Assembly (NCBI RefSeq): GCF_021352225.1
Contig: NZ_JAAUVI010000002.1
Location: 620,001 to 684,000 of the forward strand
Origin: Methylobacterium sp. C25
Lineage (GTDB): Bacteria; Pseudomonadota; Alphaproteobacteria; Rhizobiales; Beijerinckiaceae
Direction: 5' to 3'
DNA length: 64,000 nucleotides
Position numbers and translations under genes: made by a program
Shown here: piece after piece, positions 17,485-25,325 of the stretch
Numbering within the stretch: position 1 is the first letter of the stretch
Layout: each line of letters starts with the position of its first letter
The notes under the pieces: generated by a model
The model's database searches: none
Seen by the model: only the letters and a program-made list of their open reading frames with translations
What the model was told of the DNA's origin: nothing

Positions 17485-18234
17485 GTGTCCGCGGCCAACG
17501 TGACTTACAAGAACAATCTGCTCTCAACCCTCGCTCAAGCAGATGCCGCCTGGCTCCGCGAGCACCTGGAACCCGTGGAGCTGCCCCTCGGTACCGTCAT
17601 CGTCGAGCCGGATCAGCCGATCACCCACGCCTACTTCATCGAGGAAGGCTTGTGTTCGGTGGTGTCGCGCCAAGTCGGCGGAGGTCGCGTCGAGATCGGC
17701 CTGTTCGGGCGTGACGGCGTCTCCGGCACGGCCCTGCTGCTCGGCACCGATCGGATTCCGCACGAGATCTTTTTGCAGGTCGCCGGGCGCGGGCACCGCA
17801 TCTCCGCGGATGTCCTCAAGCGCGCCGCGGAACGCAGCACGGACTTCCGAGACCTTCTACTGCGCTACACTCAGACCTTCCTGATCCAGACTGCGCAGAC
17901 CGCGCTCGCCAATGCGGCTGCGCCGGCCGAAGAGCGTCTGGCCCGATGGCTGCTCATGTATCACGACCGGCAGGATGGCGACGACCTCTCGGTGACGCAC
18001 GACTTCCTCTCGATGATGCTTGGGGTGCGCCGGCCGACCGTGACGGTGGCGATCCATGTTCTGGAGGGCGCGGGCCTGATCCGGGCACGGCGCGGGCGCA
18101 TCACGGTGCTCGAACGGCAAGGCCTCGAAGAGGCGGCTGGCGAGAGCTACGGTACGGCCGAGGCCGAGTATGAACGGCTGATCGGGCCGTTGCGGCGGCA
18201 CGCGCCGGCCTCCTACGACAGAACCTTCGCATAG
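17485..18234 (+). CDS. Crp/Fnr-family transcriptional regulator (paralogue 1)
   Basis: Crp/Fnr protein of 249 residues: cyclic-nucleotide-binding-like beta barrel at about 15-140 (THAYFIEEGLCSVVSRQVGG, GRVEIGLFGRDGVSGTALLL), long dimer helix, and a C-terminal helix-turn-helix at about 175-215 (THDFLSMMLGVRRPTVTVAI). It lacks the Fnr cysteines and the usual cAMP contacts, so its signal is unknown. A close paralogue lies just downstream on the opposite strand (18451-19179), sharing this layout and the ending SYGxAEAEYERL. The start is a GTG with no clear ribosome site. Its 3' end overlaps the DUF6894 gene by 22 bases. Confidence 0.85.
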   Translation: MSAANVTYKNNLLSTLAQADAAWLREHLEPVELPLGTVIVEPDQPITHAYFIEEGLCSVVSRQVGGGRVEIGLFGRDGVSGTALLLGTDRIPHEIFLQVAGRGHRISADVLKRAAERSTDFRDLLLRYTQTFLIQTAQTALANAAAPAEERLARWLLMYHDRQDGDDLSVTHDFLSMMLGVRRPTVTVAIHVLEGAGLIRARRGRITVLERQGLEEAAGESYGTAEAEYERLIGPLRRHAPASYDRTFA

Positions 18235-18449
18235 GGGATCTCGGTAAGGACCGCGCCGGCCTCGTCCGTCACCACGAAGACGTTGCGCCGCCATCTGCGC
18301 GGCGGCCCGTAAACATGCGGCAGGCGCAGCATGTCGCGCAGGATGTCCGCAACGAGCGCCTCGGCCGCGGCCATGTCGGGCAACTCGTCTCCCTCCTCGT
18401 CGCGGATGAGCACATGCCCCCGCCTCGTATTGAGGAAGTATCGCGGCAG
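18213..18449 (-). CDS. DUF6894-like small protein, probable CTG start
   Basis: Protein of 78 residues whose first visible block is LPRYFLNTRRGHVLIRDEEG, matching the DUF6894 family that normally begins MPRYF. No ATG, GTG or TTG precedes it in frame for more than 100 bases within the upstream gene; the codon at the M position is CTG (18449-18447), placed 4 bases after GGAGGAGGGG (18463-18454). This suggests a CTG start. It sits two bases after the stop of the second Crp gene and would be coupled to it. Function of DUF6894 is not known; members occur in many Rhizobiales. The start is the weak point. Confidence 0.65.
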   Translation of the reverse strand: MPRYFLNTRRGHVLIRDEEGDELPDMAAAEALVADILRDMLRLPHVYGPPRRWRRNVFVVTDEAGAVLTEIPYAKVLS

Positions 18450-18450
18450 C

Positions 18451-19179
18451 TCACCCCTCCTCCAGTAGCCTTTCGTATTCGGCCTCGGCGATGCCGTAGG
18501 ACCCCTCGGCAAGTTCGAGGAGCTTGCCCCGGTCCAGCACCGTGATCCGACCCCGCTGGGCACGGATCATGCCGGCGCCCTCGAGCATGTGGGTCGCCGT
18601 CGTCACACCGGGCCGCCGCACGCCGAGCATCAAGGAAAGGAACTCGTGAGTCAGCGGCAGCTCGTCCCGGCCGAGACGGTCCTGCGTCATCACGATCCAG
18701 CGCGCGAGGCGCGCCTCGATGTTGAAATCCGCATTGGCGCAAACCGTCTGGCCGACCTGGACGATCAAGCTCTGGACGTAGCGGCCGAGCACACCGCGAA
18801 GCGTCCGGCTGAGGCCCAGAGCCTCGTCCAGCACCGGAGCCGGAACGGCGAGCGCCCGGCCCTCGGCCTGGACGAGGGCGATATGGGGAGAGCGATCCGT
18901 CCCGAGCACGAGGGGCAGGCCGACCATACCCTCGAACCCGACGATGCCGATCTCCACGCGGCTGGCGCCCGGGCGCACCGTATCCGCGAGCATCGAGATC
19001 AGCCCCTCCTCGATGAAATAAGCGTGGCTCATCGGTTGGTTCGCTTCGGTGAGGCGATGGCCCAGCGCCAGCGAAACCGGCTCGAACGCCGGCGCGAGAA
19101 GCCCGAAGTCATCCGGTTCGAGTGCGCGCAGGAGCTTGTTACGAAAGCTGGTTTGGTTCTGCTGAGGAAAGTAATTCAT
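18451..19179 (-). CDS. Crp/Fnr-family transcriptional regulator (paralogue 2)
   Basis: Paralogue of the protein at 17485-18234: the same effector barrel (SHAYFIEEGLISMLADTVRP, SRVEIGIVGFEGMVGLPLVL), dimer helix and helix-turn-helix (THEFLSLMLGVRRPGVTTAT), ending SYGIAEAEYERLLEEG. About 242 residues from ATG 19179; a GTG 12 bases earlier is possible. It lacks Fnr iron-sulfur cysteines. It converges on paralogue 1 with the DUF6894 gene between them on its own strand. Together they probably arose by duplication and inversion. Ligand and targets unknown. Confidence 0.85.
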   Translation of the reverse strand: MNYFPQQNQTSFRNKLLRALEPDDFGLLAPAFEPVSLALGHRLTEANQPMSHAYFIEEGLISMLADTVRPGASRVEIGIVGFEGMVGLPLVLGTDRSPHIALVQAEGRALAVPAPVLDEALGLSRTLRGVLGRYVQSLIVQVGQTVCANADFNIEARLARWIVMTQDRLGRDELPLTHEFLSLMLGVRRPGVTTATHMLEGAGMIRAQRGRITVLDRGKLLELAEGSYGIAEAEYERLLEEG

Positions 19180-19518
19180 CGCGGTTTGCACCGTAAATCA
19201 GCACCTCACATAGTGTGCGCTTTCGTACAATATCACGGATCGGCTGCTCGCCACAAAAACGGGACGAACTTGGACCGGGCATCGACTGTACGCTTTAAGA
19301 CGTAAGATCGCCGGAGCCTTCCCGTTCAGCTTTCAAGCGCTACGATTCAACGAAGAACCGACACGTCACATCATCGGAGGTTGGCCGGCTGAACGAGGAC
19401 ATGAGACTGCGGATGACGGCTTCCCCGCCGTCGTTCTGCAACTCGCAGCCGATGCCAGCCCTTCCGTTGCACGCCGTCGACCGTGGTTCCCCTCTCATCG
19501 CGCTTCTGGGATCCCGCC
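19180..19518. other. 339-bp divergent promoter region between Crp paralogue 2 and ECF sigma factor
   Basis: No gene of its own. It carries the second copy of GTACGCTTTNNNACGYAA at 19288-19305. I do not see a clear sigma-70 pair, nor an exact EcfG consensus. Confidence 0.5.
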
Positions 19519-20292
19519 ATGACCCTCACGCTCGAAGCACCTCCCGCCGACGACAGGTCGGCTACTCCGGAGGAACCGGGCGACTCGCCGGGTGTTCCGG
19601 AGCTCATTCGGCGCCATCTCGAATCCGTCCTCGACCAGAGCTTCTGGCCGCTCGACGCCTCGGCAACCGATGAGGGCGAGCGGCGGTTCACCGATCTGCT
19701 GGCGCGGCTCGGGCGTGCCCTGACCGCGCAGGAAGCGCGTGACGCGCGTGCCTTCCATGACGAATTCCTGGCCTTCATGCCGAACATGCGACGGTTTGCA
19801 CTCTCGCTGACCAAGGACAGGGTGCGCGCCGACGACCTCGTGCAGGACACGCTGCTGAAGGCGTGGCGCGCCCGGGCGCGCTACACCGCCGGCACCAATC
19901 TCGGCGCGTGGCTGTTCACCATCATGCGCAACGTCTTCTACTCGACATACCGGAAGACCAGCCGCGAGGTGACCATGAGCCCGGGTGACGAGGCCGGACG
20001 TCTGGTCTCGATCCCCGAGCAGCCCGGCCGGCTCGATCTGCAGGACATGGCCATCGCGCTAACCAAGCTTCCCGATACGATGCGCCAGGCCCTGGTGCTC
20101 GTGGCGATCGAGAACCTCTCCTATGAGGAGGCGGCTGCGGTGATGAACTGCAAGATCGGCACGGTGAAGAGCCGGGTCTGGCGGGCGCGCGAGCAGATTG
20201 CGGGCCTGCTCGGCCTCGACATCGACGAGATCGGCGCCGACCGGGTCACCATGTCGGTGGTGAATGGCTCGGGGCTCGCTGCAGCCTCCTGA
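19519..20292 (+). CDS. EcfG-like extracytoplasmic-function sigma factor with N-terminal extension
   Basis: ECF sigma factor of 257 residues. Region 2 starts near residue 85 (RRFALSLTKDRVRADDLVQD, followed by GTNLGAWLFTIMRNVFYSTY), and region 4 has MRQALVLVAIENLSYEEAAA and KIGTVKSRVWRAREQIAGLL. Both regions resemble EcfG (general stress response) sigma factors. The unusual part is about 85 N-terminal residues before region 2, longer than most EcfG proteins. ATG 19519 chosen over an in-frame GTG at 19483. No PhyR/NepR pair is adjacent, so it is probably an additional EcfG-type paralogue. Confidence 0.85.
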   Translation: MTLTLEAPPADDRSATPEEPGDSPGVPELIRRHLESVLDQSFWPLDASATDEGERRFTDLLARLGRALTAQEARDARAFHDEFLAFMPNMRRFALSLTKDRVRADDLVQDTLLKAWRARARYTAGTNLGAWLFTIMRNVFYSTYRKTSREVTMSPGDEAGRLVSIPEQPGRLDLQDMAIALTKLPDTMRQALVLVAIENLSYEEAAAVMNCKIGTVKSRVWRAREQIAGLLGLDIDEIGADRVTMSVVNGSGLAAAS

Positions 20293-20401
20293 CCGGCCGA
20301 TACCGTCTGGAGCGTTCCTCGAAAACATGGCAACGGTCTGCCGCGCCAGGGTCGCCTACCCGTGAACCGCTCACCGCTCACCGTGATCCAGCGAGTCGTC
20401 G

Positions 20402-20614
20402 ATGCCCTCGCAGCTGCCTATTCCCTTCGCCGAGATCCGGGCGCGCGCCTATGAGCTATGGGACCGGAACCATCGGCCGGAGGGCAGCGAGATCACCTTC
20501 TGGCTGCTGGCCGAGCGCGAGCTTCGCGCCGAACGCGCGGCGCAGGAGCCGATTGATCCCGATCCCATGATCTCGGATCGGGACAGTGCTGCGGAAGGTC
20601 CCTCCCGCAAGTAG
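20402..20614 (+). CDS. DUF2934-like small protein
   Basis: Protein of 70 residues with IRARAYELWDRNHRPEGSEI and FWLLAERELRAE, the pattern of DUF2934 proteins (a short helical pair found in many Proteobacteria). No signal peptide or membrane segment. Start ATG 20402. It lies 109 bases after the sigma factor gene in the same direction and may be part of its stress regulon. Function unknown. Confidence 0.72.
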   Translation: MPSQLPIPFAEIRARAYELWDRNHRPEGSEITFWLLAERELRAERAAQEPIDPDPMISDRDSAAEGPSRK

Positions 20615-20672
20615 TCGCGAGCCATCGGTCCGTCCGGAAGCGGAATCCCGGATCAACGGGCTCGGCATCGAA

Positions 20673-20996
20673 CTATTGGTTCGATCGCGAACCGCCGCCT
20701 TTGCGCGATGGCCTCAAATGCGACAGGAGACTGTCCACCGCAACCCGACGCGTGCCGAGGCGGCCGCCATCGGCGATGCGACCAGCATGGGTCTCCATCG
20801 CATCAACGAGACGTCGGCGATCGAGGGTGCCCTCGTCTATCAGTTCTTCGAGCACTACGGCGATGACGGCGGAAGTCTGTTCGGCCGTCTCGACGGCCCG
20901 AACGTGCAGTTCAGTAAATGTCTCGGCAGTATTGGTCAGAAAGTGTCCAAAACGTAGTTCGAGATCCAGCAGACGCGACTCGACGTCGTTACTCAT
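20673..20996 (-). CDS. Hypothetical helical protein, 107 aa
   Basis: Predicted protein of 107 residues that starts MSNDVESRLLDLELRFGHFL and reads as amphipathic helix, acidic, with no cysteine pair, membrane segment or known motif. The opposite strand carries a similar-length frame with poor composition, so I prefer this one. It starts at ATG 20996. Not recognised; reliability moderate. Confidence 0.5.
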   Translation of the reverse strand: MSNDVESRLLDLELRFGHFLTNTAETFTELHVRAVETAEQTSAVIAVVLEELIDEGTLDRRRLVDAMETHAGRIADGGRLGTRRVAVDSLLSHLRPSRKGGGSRSNQ

Positions 20997-21488
20997 TCAA
21001 CACATTCCCACGAGGTCTCCAGCAGCCGCCTCACCATTGGGCAGCATTCGCAAATGTCAGCCGACCTCTCGCGATTCATAGCTGATCCGATCGTTTTTGA
21101 TCTAGCGGCGAATACAATTGTTAAGCCAAATTTCTACGCAGACCCGCGAATGTTGAAAAATGCCGCAGGCGTGGGTCGAACGGAAGACAATCATGCTGCG
21201 ATCGGCTCTCGTGGTCTCGAACGCCGACGTTTACAGAATAATATTGCTTCAAGTCATTGACGCAGTGAGGAGGGGGCGGTTCGAGACACCGCCGCCAGCC
21301 GGTCATTTCTCGACCGTTCTGACTGCTTCGGATTGTCCGATGGTCGCATCCAACACCGCGAAGCAGAGGTCGGAACTCGCCAAGCGGCTGAGCCTCGGCC
21401 GCGGCAAGCCATCCGAGCCTGTGGCAGTCCCCACCCGCGCGGCCCCCCTCGCGAAGCGTCGATGTCAGCGCGACAGCGAGACGGACGC
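20997..21488. other. 492-bp region without a supported gene
   Basis: Part of it (about 21050-21260) is more AT-rich than its surroundings. It contains a 68-codon frame at 21054-21260 with no family match and no convincing ribosome site. I see no repeat or RNA gene. It may be a decayed gene or a regulatory spacer. Confidence 0.45.
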
Positions 21489-21983
21489 TTACTGCCCCGC
21501 CAACCCTTCCCGCTCCCGGCAGGCACCACATTCTCCCTCGACCTCGATGATCCGGCTCGTCGGCGTGAAGCCGGCCTCCGTGACGGCCTGGTCGAGCTGA
21601 GATTCGATGGCCGGAGAGGTCAGTTCGTCGATGCCACCGCAACTGCGGCAGATCAGGAAGAGCAGGCCATCGCGCTCGCCATGGCTGTGGCCGCAGGAGA
21701 CGAAGGCGTTGCGGCTGGCGATGCGGTGGACCAGGCCGTGTTCCGTGAGGAAATCGAGCGCCCGGTAGACCGAGACCGCCGCCACGCGCTTACCCCCGCC
21801 GCTCAAGCGCTCGGCGATGTCATAGGCGCCCATCGGCCGGGCCTCGCCTGCAACCGTCTCCAGCACGTCGCGGCGCAGGCGGGTGAACTGGAGGTCGCGC
21901 TCGCGACAGAGCCGCTCAGCGCGATCCAGCACGTTCTCATGATCCGCATGATCATGAGCATGATCGGCGGCGTGATTGTGCAT
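21489..21983 (-). CDS. zur: Zinc uptake regulator Zur (Fur family)
   Basis: Fur-family repressor of 164 residues. The winged helix is at about 20-95 (DLQFTRLRRDVLETVAGEAR, AAVSVYRALDFLTEHGLVHR), followed by the dimer/metal domain with Cys pairs CRSCGG (near 137-140) and CGAC (near 154-157). The histidine-rich N-terminus (MHNHAADHAHDHADHENV) may buffer metal. Its position, divergent from znuC/znuB and a Zur-box-like dyad, identifies it as Zur rather than Fur. ATG 21983. Confidence 0.9.
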   Translation of the reverse strand: MHNHAADHAHDHADHENVLDRAERLCRERDLQFTRLRRDVLETVAGEARPMGAYDIAERLSGGGKRVAAVSVYRALDFLTEHGLVHRIASRNAFVSCGHSHGERDGLLFLICRSCGGIDELTSPAIESQLDQAVTEAGFTPTSRIIEVEGECGACREREGLAGQ

Positions 21984-22049
21984 CCTCAGCGATCCTTCGC
22001 CGTCGTGAAACGCGGGAGTTCCGCCCGGCGGCCGATTGAAACCCGGCCC

Positions 22050-22064
22050 TGTTATATCGTATCA
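22050..22064. promoter_or_regulatory. Candidate Zur box
   Basis: TGTTATATCGTATCA is an imperfect dyad that resembles alphaproteobacterial Zur sites (TGTTATAACA-like arms), between zur and the znu genes. Match is partial. Confidence 0.45.
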
Positions 22065-22164
22065 GCCGCGTGAGAGAGTAGGTGCTCGGCCCCGTTCCGG
22101 CAACGATGAGCCGGGCCGCCGCGCCAACCGTCCCATCCATCCGCTCGGACGGCCCCTGACCGGG

Positions 22165-22299
22165 ATGCCCATGACCCGTCGTCCCGACACTACCCTCGTC
22201 GCCGGCTCGCTGTTCCGGGCAGGGATCGGCCTGCGGCTCGCCGGAGCACTCGGGCTCTGTGCCGTGCTCTGGGCGGCCATCCTGTGGGCCAGCGCGTGA
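22165..22299 (+). CDS. Small membrane protein coupled to znuC
   Basis: Tiny gene of 44 codons plus stop (ATG 22165; a second ATG at 22171). It ends in a hydrophobic helix GLRLAGALGLCAVLWAAILW and has one predicted membrane span. The stop overlaps the znuC GTG start (GTGA), a pattern typical of real coupled genes. It lies just after the candidate Zur box. It may be a small accessory of the zinc ABC transporter, or only a leader ORF. No family is recognised. Confidence 0.5.
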   Translation: MPMTRRPDTTLVAGSLFRAGIGLRLAGALGLCAVLWAAILWASA

Positions 22300-23138
22300 G
22301 CGAGGCCATCCACATCCACTGCCTGACGCTCGGTTACGACCGGCACCCGGCGGTCCACCACCTCGACGGCAGCATCGCGCCAGGCGACCTGCTGGCGCTG
22401 GTCGGACCGAACGGAGCCGGCAAGTCGACCCTGCTGAAGGGGCTCGTCGGCGAGATCCCGGTGCTCGACGGGCGGATCGAGCGCGGCACGTCTCCGGGCG
22501 CCGTGGCCTATCTCCCGCAGGCAGCCGAGATCGACCGAAGCTTCCCGCTCTCGGTGCTCGATCTCGTCGCCATGGGCCTTTGGCGGCGGCTGGGCGCCTG
22601 GCGCAGCCTCGGACGCGGACGCGCCGCCTGCGAAGCGGCCATCGCCGCCGTCGGGCTCTCGGGCTTCGAGGCGAGGCCGATCGGAACCCTCTCGGGTGGG
22701 CAGTTCCAGCGCGCGCTCTTCGCCCGCCTGATCGTCCAGGATGCGCGGGTGATCCTGCTCGACGAGCCGTTTACGGGCATCGACGCCCGGACCGTCGGCG
22801 ACCTCATCGCTCTGATCCGCGGCTGGCACGAACAGGGCCGCACGGTCGTCGCCGCCCTCCACGACTTCGCGCAGGTCCGCGCGCATTTCCCGACGACCCT
22901 GCTGCTCGCCCGCGAGCCGATCGCCTGGGGGCCGACCGCAACCGTTCTGACGCCGGACAATCTCGAGCGCGCCCGCCACCTGTCGGAAGCCTGGGACGAG
23001 ACCGCCGCGATCTGTCGGCACGACCATGATGCGCATGATCATGATCAGCAACATGATCACCATCATCATGGCCAACATGACGGGCACGATCACCATCACG
23101 ATCACGGGCACGGATCGCCCCGCGAGGCCGCCGAGTGA
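22296..23138 (+). CDS. znuC: Zinc ABC transporter ATP-binding protein ZnuC
   Basis: ABC ATPase of 280 residues: Walker A GPNGAGKSTLL (about residues 36-46), signature LSGGQFQRALFARL, Walker B RVILLDEPFTG, and switch histidine in VVAALHDF. The C-terminus carries a long His/Asp-rich tail, roughly the last 40 residues, with runs such as HDHDQQHDHHHHGQ, that could hold zinc. The start is GTG 22296, overlapping the preceding small ORF. Stop and znuB start overlap (GTGA). The gene order and nearby Zur make zinc the likely metal; manganese or another metal is possible. No solute-binding protein gene (znuA) is in this window. Confidence 0.9.
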   Translation: MSEAIHIHCLTLGYDRHPAVHHLDGSIAPGDLLALVGPNGAGKSTLLKGLVGEIPVLDGRIERGTSPGAVAYLPQAAEIDRSFPLSVLDLVAMGLWRRLGAWRSLGRGRAACEAAIAAVGLSGFEARPIGTLSGGQFQRALFARLIVQDARVILLDEPFTGIDARTVGDLIALIRGWHEQGRTVVAALHDFAQVRAHFPTTLLLAREPIAWGPTATVLTPDNLERARHLSEAWDETAAICRHDHDAHDHDQQHDHHHHGQHDGHDHHHDHGHGSPREAAE

Positions 23139-24016
23139 TCGACGCCCTGCTGGCCGGTATCGTCGGCCCCTACGAATTCGGCTTCATGCGCCGCGCCCTT
23201 GTGGGCTGCCTTGCCCTCTCGCTCTCGGCGCCGCCGCTCGGCGTTTTCCTGATGCTGCGCCGGATGAGCCTGATGAGCGAGGCCATGAGCCACGCCATCC
23301 TGCCGGGCGCCGCCGCCGGGTTCCTCGTCGCCGGATTATCGTTGCCGGCTATGACCTTAGGCGGCCTGGTCGCCGGTCTCGCGGTGGCGTTGATGGCCGG
23401 TTTCGTGACCCGCTCGACCGCACTGAAGGAGGATGCGAGCCTCGCCGCCTTCTACCTGATCGCACTGGCCGGTGGTGTCTTCCTGGTCTCGCTCAGGGGC
23501 TCGCAGGTCGACCTCCTGCACATCCTGTTCGGCAGCGTGCTCGCCCTCGACGACCCGGCGCTCTGGCTGATCGGCGGCGTCTCTACGGTGACGCTTGTCG
23601 CCCTCGCGCTGCTCTACCGGCCCCTGGTGATGGAGTGCGTCGACCCGCTCTATCTGCGCACCGTCAGCCGCTCGGGCGGCCCCGTGCACTACGCCTTTCT
23701 TGCGCTCGTGGTGATGAACCTCGTCGGTGGATTCCAGGCGCTCGGGACACTTCTCGCCGTTGGCCTGATGCTGCTGCCGGCGATCACGGCGCGCTTTTGG
23801 GCGAGCGACCTGTCGGGACTGATCCCGGTCTCGATGCTCGTCTCCGTGCTGGCGAGCGCGATTGGGCTAACCGTCTCCTACAACGCCGAAATCCGGCTCC
23901 CGACCGGCCCTGCCATCGTGCTCGCGGCGGGCGCCCTCTACATCGCTTCGATGCTGATCGGTCCGCGTGGCGGCCTCCTGCAGCGACTGATCCGCAGGCG
24001 CCACCTGGAGGCCTGA
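23135..24016 (+). CDS. znuB: Zinc ABC transporter permease ZnuB
   Basis: Membrane permease of 293 residues in the ABC-3 family with eight or so hydrophobic segments. Typical blocks are RRALVGCLALSLSAPPLGVF, MSEAMSHAILPGAAAGFLVA and VGLMLLPAITARFWASDLSG. GTG 23135 overlaps the znuC stop. It pairs with ZnuC to import zinc with a periplasmic binding protein not in this window. It ends three bases before the convergent csaA stop. Confidence 0.9.
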   Translation: MIDALLAGIVGPYEFGFMRRALVGCLALSLSAPPLGVFLMLRRMSLMSEAMSHAILPGAAAGFLVAGLSLPAMTLGGLVAGLAVALMAGFVTRSTALKEDASLAAFYLIALAGGVFLVSLRGSQVDLLHILFGSVLALDDPALWLIGGVSTVTLVALALLYRPLVMECVDPLYLRTVSRSGGPVHYAFLALVVMNLVGGFQALGTLLAVGLMLLPAITARFWASDLSGLIPVSMLVSVLASAIGLTVSYNAEIRLPTGPAIVLAAGALYIASMLIGPRGGLLQRLIRRRHLEA

Positions 24017-24018
24017 TC

Positions 24019-24390
24019 TCAGAACAAGCGGCTGCCGTCCGGCACCGGTCGGTCGGGCTTGAACAAGACCACCGCACCGGCCTCGTCGGCGAACCCCACC
24101 GTCAGGACCTCGGACATGAATTTCCCGATCTGGCGAGGCGGGAAATTGACGACCGCCGCCACCTGCCGTCCGAGGAGAGTTTCGGGCGTATAATGCTCGG
24201 TGATCTGCGCGCTCGATCGCTTTCGGCCAATCGTCGGCCCAAAATCGATGGTGAGCTTCAGCGCGGGCTTGCGGGCCTCGGGAAAGGGCACGGCCTCAAC
24301 CACCGTGCCGATCCGGATGTCGACAGAGAGAAACGTATCGAATTCGATCGACGACGCAGCCGGAGCGCCCGGTAAATGATTGACGTGCAT
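24019..24390 (-). CDS. csaA: CsaA-like tRNA-binding domain protein
   Basis: Protein of 123 residues, made up of a single tRNA-binding (OB-fold, EMAP/CsaA) domain: SIEFDTFLSVDIRIGTVVEA, FGPTIGRKRSSAQI and GRQVAAVVNFPPRQIGKFMS. CsaA in Bacillus is described as a secretion-related chaperone and as an RNA-binding protein. ATG at 24390. Single gene, convergent with znuB. Confidence 0.9.
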   Translation of the reverse strand: MHVNHLPGAPAASSIEFDTFLSVDIRIGTVVEAVPFPEARKPALKLTIDFGPTIGRKRSSAQITEHYTPETLLGRQVAAVVNFPPRQIGKFMSEVLTVGFADEAGAVVLFKPDRPVPDGSRLF

Positions 24391-24405
24391 CGCAAAACCT
24401 GTCGA

Positions 24406-25047
24406 TCAACTCATGAGATTGGCGAGACCCGGAATGTATCCGGACGCCCAGGCCAATGCGCTCATGATGCTCGCGAACAAGGTGTAGACGAAACCGATCG
24501 AGATCCCGACCCCAAGTCCTCCGAAGACCAGGCCGGCCAGCACGACAATCCCGTCGCGCTCGACGAGGCCCAATCCAACCAATGAGATCGCGAGACCGAG
24601 GGGGATCTGACCGAAGAACGGCGGCGCCACGATCAGCGCCAGCGAGAGGGCGAGCAGCAGCACGCCCATGCCTCGCATGCCGAGCGCAGTCTCGAACAAG
24701 CTCATCCGCGGCTTCGACCAGCGTTCAAGCCGCTGAAGCAGTGGCACGGCCCGAGTTACGGCCTTCTCGACCGAGTCCTTCGCGATGGAGGCCTGCAGGA
24801 TCCTTCGAGGCAGCCAGGGCGATGCCATGCCGGCCGTGATCTGAACGGCGACGAGCAGCAGCAGAAGGCCGCAGACCAGCGGGATCGGCGGCGGCATCGG
24901 CAGGCAGTTCGGCAGGCCGAGCAGCACCACCAGCAGCGCGAAGGCACGGTCCTTCAGAACGGCGACGATGTCACCGACGGAAAGCCGCTCTCCCTCCTGG
25001 CGCGCGAGCACGGTGAGGACGTCGGAAGTTCGTGCACCGGAGGACAA
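24406..25047 (-). CDS. exoD: ExoD family protein
   Basis: Membrane protein of about 213 residues in the ExoD family, named for exopolysaccharide defects in Rhizobium. N-terminal cytoplasmic part (VLARQEGERLSVGDIVAVL) then several hydrophobic helices including FALLVVLLGLPNCLPMPPPI and PLVCGLLLLLVAVQITAGMA. The function is not biochemically known. No ATG exists near the 5' end; the best start is TTG 25047, with GTG alternatives. It stands 15 bases upstream of csaA on the same strand. Confidence 0.82.
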   Translation of the reverse strand: MSSGARTSDVLTVLARQEGERLSVGDIVAVLKDRAFALLVVLLGLPNCLPMPPPIPLVCGLLLLLVAVQITAGMASPWLPRRILQASIAKDSVEKAVTRAVPLLQRLERWSKPRMSLFETALGMRGMGVLLLALSLALIVAPPFFGQIPLGLAISLVGLGLVERDGIVVLAGLVFGGLGVGISIGFVYTLFASIMSALAWASGYIPGLANLMS

Positions 25048-25325
25048 GAGGGCTCGGCCCTGAGCTTTGCGTTTCCGCGCGGCTCTAGCCTACCGGGTCG
25101 ATTCAGCCAAGCGATGCGTTGCCCCGAGCCTCGGCCGCTTCCCGAGAGCCACGTAGCACTGAGGTTGCGAGATTTCGCTCACGCGCATCGTCAGGTCGAC
25201 CGCCCAGCACCCGTGCTATTTTTGCCGCACAGGTTGAGTGCCCCGCGATATGCACAAGCAGCCCTTGATCGTCATCTGTTTTCAATCACGTGTTTGCTTA
25301 TCGTTCTAGCGGGAACGATCCGACC

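Noticed and set aside
21054..21260. 68-codon plus-strand frame in the 492-bp gap before zur
   Set aside because: No family pattern, no ribosome site and poor composition; could not support it as a gene.
21930..21983. Repeated CATGATC-like DNA at the zur start and in znuC (23030-23110)
   Set aside because: These are His/Asp codon runs of the protein tails, not a DNA repeat array.
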